Below are positions 28,381-38,585 of a stretch of 64,000 nucleotides of DNA, piece by piece (position 1 is the first letter of the stretch; each line of letters starts with the position of its first letter). The stretch is from an uncultured bacterium (GTDB lineage Bacteria > Pseudomonadota > Alphaproteobacteria > Sphingomonadales > Sphingomonadaceae). The DNA lies in the NCBI GenBank assembly GCA_903884945.1, contig CAISGR010000310.1, forward strand, positions 1 to 64,000, in the 5' to 3' direction. The translations under genes were made by a program, and so were the position numbers. The notes beneath the pieces are model-generated. The model was not told where the DNA came from. It saw nothing but the letters and a program-made list of their open reading frames with translations, and made no database searches.

Positions 28381-30141
28381 TCAGCAAAGGCCCCCTGCCG
28401 CCGCAACCGGAGCCGGCGGCGGCGCCCCGATCGCGGTGAAGCGGCGCACCACCACCCGGTTGCGGCCTGCCTGCTTGGCCGCATAGAGCGCCTGGTCGGC
28501 GAGCCGGTAGAGCTGCTGGAAATCGCCTTGTCCCTGCGCCTCGGCGACGCCGATGCTGGCGGTTACCGCGCGCGCGCCGATCGCCTCGTGGTGATCGCAG
28601 GCGGCGATCTCCTGGCAGACGCTGTCGGCGAAGCGCGCCAGCGCGAAGCTGTCGAGCCCGGCGATCAGCAGCGCGAACTCCTCGCCGCCGAGCCGCGCGA
28701 CGGCGCACAGCGCGCCATCCCAGCGCTGCAGCCGCCGCTCGATGCCGATCAGCACCATGTCGCCGGCTTCATGGCCATGGACGTCGTTGATCGACTTGAA
28801 CCGGTCGATATCGATCAGCAGCAGGGCGACCGGGCTGGTGCCCGCGCGCGCCTGGTCCAGCAGCGGCCCGATCGTATCGACGAAGCCGCGCCGGTTGCGC
28901 AGGCCGGTCAGCGGATCGCGCCGCGCCAGTTCGCTCGCCTGCGCTTCGCCGGCGCGGGCCCGGTCGCGTTCGATGCGCAGCTGTGCGAACCGCCGGGTCG
29001 CGGCGACCGACAGCCACAGGGTCTGCCAGGCGGCGGCGAACAGCACGACGATCTTCGATCCGCCGCCCCAGAAGCTGCCCTCGATATTGACGATCTGGAT
29101 CACCGCGAGCGTCACCATCGGCAGCGACCAGGCGCCGGCAAAGTCCCGCGCCTCGGCGCTGCCCCGGCGCCAGGCCCAGGCGAGGCACCCGGCCACGGCG
29201 ACGAGCGCGGCCAGGATGAGGATGCTCGCCACGCTTCCCACCGACTCGATCGCTGCGCTGCGCAACAGCGTGAGGGGAATGCCGCACAGCCCGACCGCGC
29301 CGCCCAGCGCGCAGGTCACGCCCTTTGCCCAGCGCGGGAGCGCGTCGCCGCCGAGCGACGTGACGACGCTCGTCGTCGCCAGCGGCACCGCGAGGCAGGC
29401 GAGGAAGGTACAGGCTTGGGCCGAGAGCGTCCCGGCGGCGCCCGGAATGGCGAGCAGGTGCAGCTGCGACCAGATCAGCCCCCACAGGAACATGCAGGCG
29501 GCCCAGCCGCCATGCCAGGCGAGGAACTGGCGCCGGACCGCGATGGCGAGCGACAGGTTGTAGAGCGCGGCGATCGCCAGCAGGGTCAGCGCCGCGCCGA
29601 TCAGGGCCGCCAGCGCCGCCGACTGCGCGCCGCTGTCCCCGCGGTTGAGCAGGCGCGCGCGGAGCAGCCCCTCGCTCGCCAGCTTGTCGAAGCGCAGCGT
29701 CACCGCGACGAGCGGCGCGACGTGTACCGGCGCCTCGAAGGCGATCTGTCCGCCGGCGCGCCAGTGCGATCCATAGTCGCCGCTGCGCACCTCCTGCCGC
29801 TCGACGCTGCCATCGGCATAGGAAAAGGTCACGCCGAGCCGGTCGAAGCGCGAATGATGGACCATCAGGACCACGTCGTTGCGGTCGACCGGCAGGCGCC
29901 GCAGGTCGGCGCGCAGCCACAGGCTGTCCTGCTGATAGTCGCGCGGCGATCCGCCGCAGGCGAAGCGAAGCGACGGCAGCACGGTATCGGGCTGCTGCAC
30001 CGCGGTGACGACGTGGCAGAGCGACCCTTCGAGGCGCAATGTGGCGGCGCTCGCAGGGACCGTCCAGCAGGCGACGATACCGATCAGGATCAGCCGCAGC
30101 CACGCCGCGACCGCGCGGTATGAGTCTCCTGTTCCCGTCAT
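28381..30141 (-). CDS. Diguanylate cyclase with N-terminal 7TM (7TMR-DISM-like) sensor
   Basis: Seven hydrophobic segments, then RDPLTGLRNRRGF...IDIDRFKSINDVHGHEAGD...RLGGEEFALL. Confidence 0.85.
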   Translation of the reverse strand: MTGTGDSYRAVAAWLRLILIGIVACWTVPASAATLRLEGSLCHVVTAVQQPDTVLPSLRFACGGSPRDYQQDSLWLRADLRRLPVDRNDVVLMVHHSRFDRLGVTFSYADGSVERQEVRSGDYGSHWRAGGQIAFEAPVHVAPLVAVTLRFDKLASEGLLRARLLNRGDSGAQSAALAALIGAALTLLAIAALYNLSLAIAVRRQFLAWHGGWAACMFLWGLIWSQLHLLAIPGAAGTLSAQACTFLACLAVPLATTSVVTSLGGDALPRWAKGVTCALGGAVGLCGIPLTLLRSAAIESVGSVASILILAALVAVAGCLAWAWRRGSAEARDFAGAWSLPMVTLAVIQIVNIEGSFWGGGSKIVVLFAAAWQTLWLSVAATRRFAQLRIERDRARAGEAQASELARRDPLTGLRNRRGFVDTIGPLLDQARAGTSPVALLLIDIDRFKSINDVHGHEAGDMVLIGIERRLQRWDGALCAVARLGGEEFALLIAGLDSFALARFADSVCQEIAACDHHEAIGARAVTASIGVAEAQGQGDFQQLYRLADQALYAAKQAGRNRVVVRRFTAIGAPPPAPVAAAGGLC

Positions 30142-30176
30142 GCTTAACGCTATGGCGCGATCAGGTTGGGAAAGTC

Positions 30177-31622
30177 TTACTTCCGCGCCCCATCGGGCCG
30201 CTCGGCGGGGTCCTTCGACGCCGCATAGGCCTGGATCAGGTCGAACAGATAATCGCGCTCGGCATAGAGGCCGGCGACTGACTTGCGCTCGTTCAGGCCG
30301 TGTACGCCATTGCCGTCGGGATCGGAGAAGCGCCCCGGCACGCCATAGGTCGGGATTCCGGCTGCGTTCAGGAAGCGCCCGTCGGTCGCGCCGGTCGACA
30401 TCGCCGGGAGCATCGGCACGCCCGGAAAATGCTTGGCTGCGATTGCCCGCGCGGTGCCATAGACCAGGGGCGTCAGCGGTGGGGCGGGCGGCGTCGGGCT
30501 GAGCGCGCCGACCGGCTTCACGCTGATCTGCGGATCGCCGATCGCCGCGACGAGCTGGGCCTGGACATCGGCGATCGTGCTGCCGGGAAACATCCGGCAA
30601 TTGACGTTCGCGCCGGCCCGCTGCGCCAGCGCATTGTTGGCATGGCCGCCGTCGAGCCGGGTCGCGACGCAGGTCGTGCGCAGCATCGAATGATAGGTCG
30701 CGTCCCTGGATACGATCGCGTTGGCGGCGGCGTCCTGCGGGTTGGCGAGCAGGCGGGCCATCGCCGCGCCGGTCTCCCCGCCGGTCAGCTTTGCGGTTTC
30801 GCTGAAATAGGCGCGGGTCGTATCGTTGAACTGGACGGGGAATTCGTACCGGCCGATCCGCACCAGCGCTTCGGCCAGGCTGTAGATGGCGTTGTCCGGG
30901 CGCGGGCGGCTGCTGTGCCCGCCGGGGTTCGTCGCCTCGATGCGGAAATCCTGATAGACCTTCTCGCCCGCCTGCATGCCCAGCGACACCTGCCGGCCGG
31001 AGGCGTCGCGGATGCCCACGCTGCCTTCGTTGAGCGCGAAGGCGGCGTCGATCCAGTCCTTGTGCTCGGTCGCCAGCCAGTGCGCGCCATTGAACGCCTC
31101 GTCGGCCTCCTCGCCGCAGGTCAGCGCCAGCTTGATCGGCCGGCGCAGCCTGGTGCCGGCCTGCTTCAGGCGGATCATCGTGTCGGTGAAGATCGCCGCA
31201 TGCGCCTTGTCGTCGGAGGCGCCCCGGCCGTAGAACCAGCCATTCTCCTCTACCAGCACGAAGGGATCGCGCGTCCAGTCCTCCCGCTTCGCCTCGACCA
31301 CGTCGAGATGCGCGAGCAGCAGGATCGCCTTGGCCTTGGGATCCGTGCCGGGCAGCACCGCCAGCAGCCCGCCCTCTTTGGGATGGTCCGCCACGCCGAA
31401 CGGCCTCACCTCGCTGTCGCTGAACCCGGCCGCCTTCAGCCGCGCGGCCATGCGCTCGGCGGCAAGCGTGCAGCTTCCGCTCGACAGGCTGGTGTTGGTC
31501 TCGACCAGCTCCTTGTAGAGCGCGCGGAACGCGGTCTGGTCCGGCCGCACTTCGGCCCCGGCCGGTATAGTGGTGCAGCCGATGGCCAGTGCCGTCGCCG
31601 CCAACAACCATCGCATCGTCAT
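30177..31622 (-). CDS. M20/M25/M40-family metallopeptidase
   Basis: ILLLAHLDVVEAKREDWTRDPF, LTCGEEADEAFNG, GGHSSRPRPDNAIYSLAEAL; alternative start 31634. Confidence 0.9.
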   Translation of the reverse strand: MTMRWLLAATALAIGCTTIPAGAEVRPDQTAFRALYKELVETNTSLSSGSCTLAAERMAARLKAAGFSDSEVRPFGVADHPKEGGLLAVLPGTDPKAKAILLLAHLDVVEAKREDWTRDPFVLVEENGWFYGRGASDDKAHAAIFTDTMIRLKQAGTRLRRPIKLALTCGEEADEAFNGAHWLATEHKDWIDAAFALNEGSVGIRDASGRQVSLGMQAGEKVYQDFRIEATNPGGHSSRPRPDNAIYSLAEALVRIGRYEFPVQFNDTTRAYFSETAKLTGGETGAAMARLLANPQDAAANAIVSRDATYHSMLRTTCVATRLDGGHANNALAQRAGANVNCRMFPGSTIADVQAQLVAAIGDPQISVKPVGALSPTPPAPPLTPLVYGTARAIAAKHFPGVPMLPAMSTGATDGRFLNAAGIPTYGVPGRFSDPDGNGVHGLNERKSVAGLYAERDYLFDLIQAYAASKDPAERPDGARK

Positions 31623-31650
31623 TCCCCTTCGCATCACCCGTCGCGCTCCC

Positions 31651-32832
31651 TCATAGGTCCTTGCCCGCCCTTGGAAACAGCCCGGCATCCGGAAGAACCG
31701 ATGAGGCCTGCGCCGCGAACCATGGTTCGATCCGGCGCAGCGCCTCCTCGATCCGGTCAGTCGACACCGCGAAGCTGAACCGCATGAAATGATGCCCCTC
31801 GACCGGATCGAAATCGATCCCGGGCGCCGTCGCCACCCCGGTGTCGAGCAGCAACTGCATGCAGAAGCCCATGCTGTCGTCAGTCAGGTGCGCGATATCG
31901 GCATAGAGGTAGAAGGCGCCGTCGGGCGGGGCGATCCGCTTCAGGCCGAGCGCGGGCAGGGCGGCGAGCAGCAGGTCGCGGTTGCGCGCATAGGTGCCGA
32001 CATGGCCTTCGAGCTCCTCGCGGCAATCGAACGCGACCAGCCCGGCATGCTGCGCCAGCGACGGCGGCGTGAGGAACAGGTTGCCCATCCGCGCCCGCGC
32101 CGCGTCGATCAGCGCCGGCGGCACGATCAGCCAGCCGAGCCGCCAGCCCGCCATGCTGAAATATTTGGAGAAGCTGTTGACGACCAGCGCGTCGGGCGCC
32201 TCCTGCAGCGCCGAGCGCGCGCCGCCGACATAGCTCAGCCCGTGATAGATCTCGTCCGAGACGATCCGGATTCCGCGCGCCCGGCACACCGCAGCGATCG
32301 CGGCCAGTTCGTCCGGCGCGATGATCGTACCGGTCGGGTTGCCCGGACTGGCGAGGATCAGTCCCTGCGGCGCCGGCTCGATCTGCGCGATCGCCGCCGC
32401 GGTGATCTGGAACCGCTCCGCCGCGCCGCACGCGATCTCGACCGGTTCGAGATACAGTGCCTTCACCGTGTTGCGATAGGCGACATAGCCCGGCCGCGCG
32501 AACGCCACCCGGTCGCCCGGCGCGAACAGGCAGGAGAGCGCGAGCACCAGGGCGGGCGAGGCGCCGCAGGTCAGCACCACCTGCTCGGGATCGATCGCGA
32601 CGGCGTAGCGCTCCGCATAATGCCGCGCGATCCGCGCCTTCAGCGGCGCGCTTTCCCAATAGCCCATGCCGTCGCTGTCGAGCACCCGGTGCGCCGTCGT
32701 GATCGCCGCGGCCGGCGCGCCCGTGGAAGGTTGGCCGAACTCCATATGGATCACTGATCGCCCCTCGGCGGCGAGCCGGTGCGCCGTGCGGCTGATGGCG
32801 ATGGCGTGGAACGGATCGATCTTTGCTGGCAT
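31651..32832 (-). CDS. PLP-dependent class I/II aminotransferase
   Basis: LILASPGNPTGTIIAPDEL, VSDEIYHGLSY, VNSFSKYFSMAGWRLGW. Confidence 0.92.
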   Translation of the reverse strand: MPAKIDPFHAIAISRTAHRLAAEGRSVIHMEFGQPSTGAPAAAITTAHRVLDSDGMGYWESAPLKARIARHYAERYAVAIDPEQVVLTCGASPALVLALSCLFAPGDRVAFARPGYVAYRNTVKALYLEPVEIACGAAERFQITAAAIAQIEPAPQGLILASPGNPTGTIIAPDELAAIAAVCRARGIRIVSDEIYHGLSYVGGARSALQEAPDALVVNSFSKYFSMAGWRLGWLIVPPALIDAARARMGNLFLTPPSLAQHAGLVAFDCREELEGHVGTYARNRDLLLAALPALGLKRIAPPDGAFYLYADIAHLTDDSMGFCMQLLLDTGVATAPGIDFDPVEGHHFMRFSFAVSTDRIEEALRRIEPWFAAQASSVLPDAGLFPRAGKDL

Positions 32833-32990
32833 GCTTCCCGCTTAGCGTGCCCGGCGGCGGGCACAACCGGCCATGGTGCGCTTGCGGCCCGGATTGCGGC
32901 GCCGTCGCCGCGCCGGTCAGCAATGGTTCACGGGCAGGGGCGCATCGCCACGCGCATTGCGGTAAGAATTGCGGTGAAAGGATGTGCCCG

Positions 32991-33701
32991 ATGTCCAGCT
33001 CCTTCCGGCGAACCACCTGTGCCCTGGTCGCGCTGGTGACGGCGATCTCCCCCGTCTCGGCCTCGCTCGCCGCGGCGCAGGATTATCCGCCGCCGCCCGG
33101 ACGGGAGTATCGCGATCCGCCGCCGCCGCCCGCCTATCGCGAGGACGAGGCGCCGCCGCCGGGCTATGACGGGTCGGAGCCGCCCCCGCCGCCGCCCGGC
33201 TATGAGGACGACCAGGAGGATGCGCGGCAGGCCGACGAGGATCGCCGCTACGAAGCCTATGCCGAGGACTGGTCGCAGCGCTATTGCATCAAGGCGCGGA
33301 GCAACGCCACCGCTGGCGCGGTGATCGGCGGCCTGTTCGGCGCGCTGCTCGGCTCGAGCGTCGCCGGCCGGCACGATCGCGGCGCGGGCGCCTTTATCGG
33401 CGGCATCGCAGGCGCGGCCGGCGGGGCGGCGATCGGCGATTCGAGCCGCAACGACACCAGCCCCGGCTGCCCCCCGGGCTATGTCGTGCGCAACGACGCG
33501 CCGGCCTTCTATTATGAGGGCGACGCCGGCCCCTATTATTATGCCGCGCCGGGCTGGTATCGGCCCTGGGTCTTCTATGACGGGCGCTGGAGCTATCGCC
33601 CCTACCCCTATCACGGCTGGTATTATCGCCATTACGGCTATGGCCGGCCCTATGGCCCGTATCGCGGCTATCGCGGGGGATATCACTACCGCCGCTGGTG
33701 A
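32991..33701 (+). CDS. Secreted glycine-zipper protein with Pro- and Tyr/Gly-rich low-complexity ends
   Basis: Signal peptide; AGAVIGGLFGALLGSSVAG...GAFIGGIAGAAGGAAIGD; Y/G/P-rich C-terminus. Confidence 0.7.
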   Translation: MSSSFRRTTCALVALVTAISPVSASLAAAQDYPPPPGREYRDPPPPPAYREDEAPPPGYDGSEPPPPPPGYEDDQEDARQADEDRRYEAYAEDWSQRYCIKARSNATAGAVIGGLFGALLGSSVAGRHDRGAGAFIGGIAGAAGGAAIGDSSRNDTSPGCPPGYVVRNDAPAFYYEGDAGPYYYAAPGWYRPWVFYDGRWSYRPYPYHGWYYRHYGYGRPYGPYRGYRGGYHYRRW

Positions 33702-33801
33702 CCCTGGCGCAGCGTCTCGGGGACCGGGCCGAAGGCAGTGCGGAATACCCCCTGCATTTTTAGTGTCACAAAAGTGAAACATTCCCTAGAGGCCGGGCGA
33801 G

Positions 33802-34482
33802 ATGCGCACGCCCGCCGCCCCGATCGGATTCGCCCTGGCCGTTGGGCAGGCGCTGGCGCTCCCGTCCCAAGCGCTGGCGCGCGAAGAAATCCAGCCATGG
33901 CCAACGATCATCGCCAGCGTGCCGGTGGCGGGAAAATGGCTGGGGTCGGTCGAGATCATCAACCGCGTCGTGTCGGACAGCGCCCGCCCGTCCCAGCTCG
34001 AGGCGCGCTTCCAGCTCGGCCGGCCGCTCGGTGCGGGCATCGTCGCCTGGGCGGGCTATGTCCGCGTCACCACCTATCATCCCGGCGCGCCCGCCGGGAT
34101 CGAGAACCAGGCCGTCGAGCAACTGAACTGGGCGATGGGGCGGGTGGCGGGCGTGCAGCTGTCGACCAGGACGCGCCTCGAGCAGCGCTTCATCCGCGGC
34201 GCCGACGGCACCGCCTGGCGCGTGCGCGAGCAGTTGCGCCTCGCCATGCCCCTGGCCCCGCGCGGGCCCGCGCTGGTGGCGTGGGGCGAACTGTACATCA
34301 CGCTCAACCGGACGAGCGCCACCCGCACGACCTTCGATCAGCTGCGCGCCTTTGTCGGCGTCTCGGTGCCGGTCTCGCCGCAGGCTGATGTCGAGATCGG
34401 CTATCTCAAGCAGCATCTCCACCGCGTCACCGGGGACGTCTCGAACGACGCGATCCCGATGGTGCTCACCATGCGCTTCTGA
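33802..34482 (+). CDS. DUF2490-like outer-membrane-type protein
   Basis: EIQPWPTIIASVPVAGKW...RLEQRFIRGADGTAWRVREQLRL...DVEIGYLKQHL, alternating beta pattern. Confidence 0.65.
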   Translation: MRTPAAPIGFALAVGQALALPSQALAREEIQPWPTIIASVPVAGKWLGSVEIINRVVSDSARPSQLEARFQLGRPLGAGIVAWAGYVRVTTYHPGAPAGIENQAVEQLNWAMGRVAGVQLSTRTRLEQRFIRGADGTAWRVREQLRLAMPLAPRGPALVAWGELYITLNRTSATRTTFDQLRAFVGVSVPVSPQADVEIGYLKQHLHRVTGDVSNDAIPMVLTMRF

Positions 34483-34627
34483 GCGGCATCGGGAAGACCT
34501 GAAGCGCCGGGATCGCGGCATGGCGGTGCCGGCCGGCCTCCCCCCGGGCATGGCAGTGCGCCTGTTCGCCTCATTCCGGCGCCTTTCCCGCCTTGTCGGC
34601 GTGCGGTGCCGCGCTACGATCGCGGCC

Positions 34628-35467
34628 ATGAATCGCCTCCTCTGCGCCGTGCTGCCGTGCCTGCTCCTTGCCGCACCGGCGGCGGCGCAGGTCCATGGCC
34701 GCATCTATCCCGCGCCAAAGGCGCCGCTCGACCTGGCGGGGCTTCCCTCCGCCGCCACGCTCGATACGGTGCTGGCCGCCGACGGCCTGTCGCTCAGGGG
34801 AATCGAGATACCCCCGCGCGACGGCAAGCCGACCCTGCTCGTCTTTCACGGCAACGGCTCCAGCGCGAAGCGGTCGGTGCAATGGTTCGCCCCGCTGCTG
34901 GAGGAGGGCTATGGCATCGTCGCGGCGGAATATCGCGAATATAGCGGTAATCCGGGCAAGGCGAGCGAGGCCGGGCTCGCCGCCGATGCGGACGCCTTTT
35001 ACGGTCGCGCGCTCGCGCTCGCCGGCACCGGCCGGCTGATCGTGATCGGCCACAGCCTGGGCGGGGCCGTTGCGCTGGGGCTCGCCACCCGCCGGCATCT
35101 CGACGCGCTGGTCACCATCGGTGCCTTCACCCGGCTGCGCGCGATGGCACCCAAGCTCCTCCGCGCCGCCGTGCCCGATGAATATGACAATGAAGCGGCG
35201 ATCGCGAAGATCGACGAGCCATTCTTCCTGATCCAGGGCACCGCCGACGATACCGTGCCGTGGCAGCAGGGCGAGCAGCTCGCCAGGGTGGCGGATGCGG
35301 CGCACAAGCCCGGCGCGGCCTTCGTCATCAGGGATGCCGGCCATGCGCCCGACGGCGCCGTGCTGGCGATCATCCTGCGCGCAATCGTCGCCCGGCTCGA
35401 CGGGGCGGATGGGGTGGCCGGCGCCACCCTTCCGGAAGCCGTGCGGCTGATGCCGTTCGGCGGCTGA
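34628..35467 (+). CDS. Alpha/beta hydrolase
   Basis: LLVFHGNGSSAKRSV, LIVIGHSLGGAVALGLA (GHSLG nucleophile elbow), late Asp/His region. Confidence 0.85.
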   Translation: MNRLLCAVLPCLLLAAPAAAQVHGRIYPAPKAPLDLAGLPSAATLDTVLAADGLSLRGIEIPPRDGKPTLLVFHGNGSSAKRSVQWFAPLLEEGYGIVAAEYREYSGNPGKASEAGLAADADAFYGRALALAGTGRLIVIGHSLGGAVALGLATRRHLDALVTIGAFTRLRAMAPKLLRAAVPDEYDNEAAIAKIDEPFFLIQGTADDTVPWQQGEQLARVADAAHKPGAAFVIRDAGHAPDGAVLAIILRAIVARLDGADGVAGATLPEAVRLMPFGG

Positions 35468-35690
35468 CCGCGGGAACGTCGTTCCGCGGCGAAGGTCGGA
35501 ATCAGCTTGCGTAGCGGCGGCCTGCCCGGTGGTCACCTATCGCTTTCGCCGGGCCAGAGAGCGCCCGCCGCAACGGGCTGGTGCGTCATTTCTTCCCCAA
35601 CATCATCGGGGTTTCGGTCGACCATCCTATAATTACGAGGGTGATCGTCGGCGAGGCGCGCCGGCCCTGCTGCAAAGGTTCCCGCATTCC

Positions 35691-37187
35691 ATGTCCAACC
35701 CAGAAATCAGCACCCGCCTGGCCTTCATGGCCTTCAGCGACACGCAGCGTGCCAGGCTTGCCGGTCTCCAGCCCTTCGTCCGCAAGATCATCGGCCGCGC
35801 CCTCGATCGCTTCTATGCCCAGGCCCGGCTTACGCCCGCCACCAGCGCCTTCTTCCGGGACGACCGGCACATGGCCCAGGCCAAGGCGGCGCAGGAAGCG
35901 CACTGGCTGCGCATCGCCGGCGCCCGTTTCGACGAGGAATTCTATTCGAGCGTCCGGCGGGTCGGGTCAGTCCACGCCCGGATCGGCCTTGAGCCGCGCT
36001 GGTATATCGGCGCCTATGCGCTCGTGCTCGAAGACCTGCTCAAGGGCATTGCGCGGCAGCATTCGCCGCTGCGCCGCCTGTTGAGCCTGTTCCGGATCCC
36101 GAGCGCGCAGGAAGCGAGCATCGCGATCGTCAAGGCCGCGCTGCTCGACATGGACCTGTCGGTGTCGATCTATTTCGAGGAAGCGCAGGTCGAGCGTACT
36201 GCAGCGATCGATTCGCTCGCCGGCGCGCTTGCCACGCTCGCCGCGGGCGATCTGTCGATGGATCTGTCCGGGCTTCCGGCTTCCTTCGCGGCGCTCGAAG
36301 GCAATTACAACGAAGCGATCCGGAATCTCCGCGCGCTGATCGGCTCGGTCGCGCAAAGCGCGACGACGATCCGCGCCGGCGCCGGCGAGATCGCCCAGGC
36401 ATCCGAGGATCTTGCGCGCCGCACCGAAAGCAACGCCGCGAGCATCGAGCAGACCTCGGCGGCGATCGCGCAGATGGACGAGCGGCTCAAGGCCACCGCG
36501 GCGTCGGCCGGGCGCACGGTCGAGCGTGCCGACGAGGCGATCGAGGCAGTGGCCGGCGGTCGGTCGGTCACTGACGAGGCCGTCCAGGCGATGGGCCGCG
36601 TGGCGGAGAGCGCCAAGGGCATCGACAATGTCATCGAGGGGCTCGACAAGATCGCGTTCCAGACGCGCGTGCTGGCGATGAACGCCGCGGTCGAAGCGGG
36701 CCGTGCCGGCGAGGCGGGGCGCGGCTTCGCCGTGGTCGCCGATCTGGTGTCGGCGCTGGCGATGCGCGCCGAGGAAGAGGCTGGCCGCGCGCGCGATCAG
36801 CTTACCGCGACGCAGACCGATATCGGCGCGGCGGTCGGCATGGTCCACAAGGTCGATGGCGCGCTCACCAACATCTCCGGCAATGTCGGCGAAGTCCACA
36901 AGCTGCTGGCGGGCATGGCGAGCGACAACAAGGCGCAATCCTCGGCCGTCGGCGAGATCAGCAATGCGGTCGGCTTGATGGACCAGGCCACCCAGCAGAA
37001 CGCGGCGATGGTCGAGCAGACTTCGGCCGCCGCCCGCAACCTGTCGAACGAGGTGACCCTGCTCGCCGAGCAGGCCGGCCACTTCACGATCAGCGGCGAT
37101 CGCGCCGCGGCGGCGCGGACCACCCGGGCGCTGCCGCCTGCGACCATGGCCCGCGGCAGGAGCCAGGCCGCCCACGCGCTGCACTAG
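35691..37187 (+). CDS. Globin-coupled methyl-accepting chemotaxis protein (protoglobin sensor + MCP signalling domain)
   Basis: N-terminal globin-sensor sequence (FYAQARLTPATSAFFRDD...SVHARIGLEPRWYIGAYALVLEDLL); MCP hairpin KIAFQTRVLAMNAAVEAGRAGEAGRGFAVVADLV. Confidence 0.88.
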   Translation: MSNPEISTRLAFMAFSDTQRARLAGLQPFVRKIIGRALDRFYAQARLTPATSAFFRDDRHMAQAKAAQEAHWLRIAGARFDEEFYSSVRRVGSVHARIGLEPRWYIGAYALVLEDLLKGIARQHSPLRRLLSLFRIPSAQEASIAIVKAALLDMDLSVSIYFEEAQVERTAAIDSLAGALATLAAGDLSMDLSGLPASFAALEGNYNEAIRNLRALIGSVAQSATTIRAGAGEIAQASEDLARRTESNAASIEQTSAAIAQMDERLKATAASAGRTVERADEAIEAVAGGRSVTDEAVQAMGRVAESAKGIDNVIEGLDKIAFQTRVLAMNAAVEAGRAGEAGRGFAVVADLVSALAMRAEEEAGRARDQLTATQTDIGAAVGMVHKVDGALTNISGNVGEVHKLLAGMASDNKAQSSAVGEISNAVGLMDQATQQNAAMVEQTSAAARNLSNEVTLLAEQAGHFTISGDRAAAARTTRALPPATMARGRSQAAHALH

Positions 37188-37310
37188 GGCCAAGGCCCTT
37201 GTTGTGGCGGCCGCGCGACGGCACATGGCGCGCCCTTCCGCCGCCGCGTCCGGATCGCTAGGCTACCGCCGCCGCGCTCGTGGCGACCGCCTTTCCGAGG
37301 ATTCCGCCCG

Positions 37311-38576
37311 TTGGACATGCCGCCCCCGCTCGACCGCGCCGACCGTTCCGAATGGCGCCGGGGTTGGCGGTTCGTCGCGGCGGGGATGATCGGGATCGGG
37401 ACCGGGCCGGCGCTGTTCCAGAATATTTCCAGCCTGTTCACGCCCGGCATGATGGCCGATTTCGGCTGGAGCCGGGGGGAGATTTCCACCGCTGCCGGGC
37501 TCGGCCTTGCCGGCGCGCTGGCGGCACCGTTCATCGGGCGGCTGGCCGATCGCATCGGCGTGCGTGCCGTGATCGTCTCGGCCATGCTGCTGCTCGGCAT
37601 GGCCTATTGCGGCATGGCGCTGCTCGCTGGCGTGCTGTGGCAGTATCAGCTGCTGATGCTCTGCGTCGCGCTGTCGGTTCCCGGTACCAGCGCGCTGGTC
37701 CATGGCAAGCTGATCTCCGCCGTCTTCGTCCGCCATCGCGGGATCGCGCTTGGCGTGGCGACCTCGGGCCAGTCAGTGACGACGATCGCCGTGCCGCCGC
37801 TGCTGGCGCTGGTGATCGCCGCCTGGGGCTGGCGCGGCGGCTTCCTCGCGCTGGCGGCCGGCCTCGTCGCGGTCGCGCTGCCCGTCGTGCTGCTGCTCAT
37901 CCGCCGCCCGCCGGCCCGGCTGGTCCACCACGCGGCCGATCCCATCGAGGCCGCGCGCCCTGCGGGGCTGGACGGCGCGGCGGCGCGGCGCACGCGCTCC
38001 TTCTGGCTGCTCGCGGCGAGCGTCATGCTGGTCAACATGGCGACGGTCGGGCTGGTCACCCAGCTCGTGCCGTTCGGGATCGATCGCGGGCTGGCGGCGG
38101 CATGGGCGGCGCTGCTGCTCGCCAGCTACGGCACGTCGCAGATCTGCGGGCGGCTCGTGATCGGCCTGCTGGTCGATCGCTTCCGTCCCAGGACCGTGGC
38201 GGCCGGCGCCGCTGCCTTCTCGGCGATCGGCTTCGGCCTGTTGCAGCTGCCGGTGCCGGGCTTCGCGCTGCTGATGGCCGCGGTATTCATCGCGGGGATG
38301 ATGAGCGGGGCGGAGCATGACCTGCTGCCTTTTTTCGCCGCGCGCCTGTTCGGCCTGCGTGCCTATGGCGAAATCTATGGCAGCCTGTTGATGCTCTCGC
38401 TCTTCGGCACCGCGACCGGCATCATCGGCTTCGGCCGACTGCACGATGCGACCGGCGGCTATGGCGTCGCGCTCGCGCTTGCGTTCGTGGCGATGCTGCT
38501 GGCCAGCCTGGCGTTCCTCGTCCTGCGCGATGCCGTGCCGCCTTCGGGGGAAGGCATTGCACCGGCGACGGCCTGA
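37311..38576 (+). CDS. MFS transporter
   Basis: Polytopic; GRLADRIGVRAVIVSAM motif. Confidence 0.82.
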   Translation: MDMPPPLDRADRSEWRRGWRFVAAGMIGIGTGPALFQNISSLFTPGMMADFGWSRGEISTAAGLGLAGALAAPFIGRLADRIGVRAVIVSAMLLLGMAYCGMALLAGVLWQYQLLMLCVALSVPGTSALVHGKLISAVFVRHRGIALGVATSGQSVTTIAVPPLLALVIAAWGWRGGFLALAAGLVAVALPVVLLLIRRPPARLVHHAADPIEAARPAGLDGAAARRTRSFWLLAASVMLVNMATVGLVTQLVPFGIDRGLAAAWAALLLASYGTSQICGRLVIGLLVDRFRPRTVAAGAAAFSAIGFGLLQLPVPGFALLMAAVFIAGMMSGAEHDLLPFFAARLFGLRAYGEIYGSLLMLSLFGTATGIIGFGRLHDATGGYGVALALAFVAMLLASLAFLVLRDAVPPSGEGIAPATA

Positions 38577-38585
38577 TCGCGCCGC

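Noticed and set aside
28381-31611. 1076-aa ORF seemingly fusing GGDEF protein with an extra N-terminus
   Set aside because: The added N-terminal ~490 codons are an out-of-frame reading of the M20 peptidase; the real start is near 30141 (MTGTGDSYRA)
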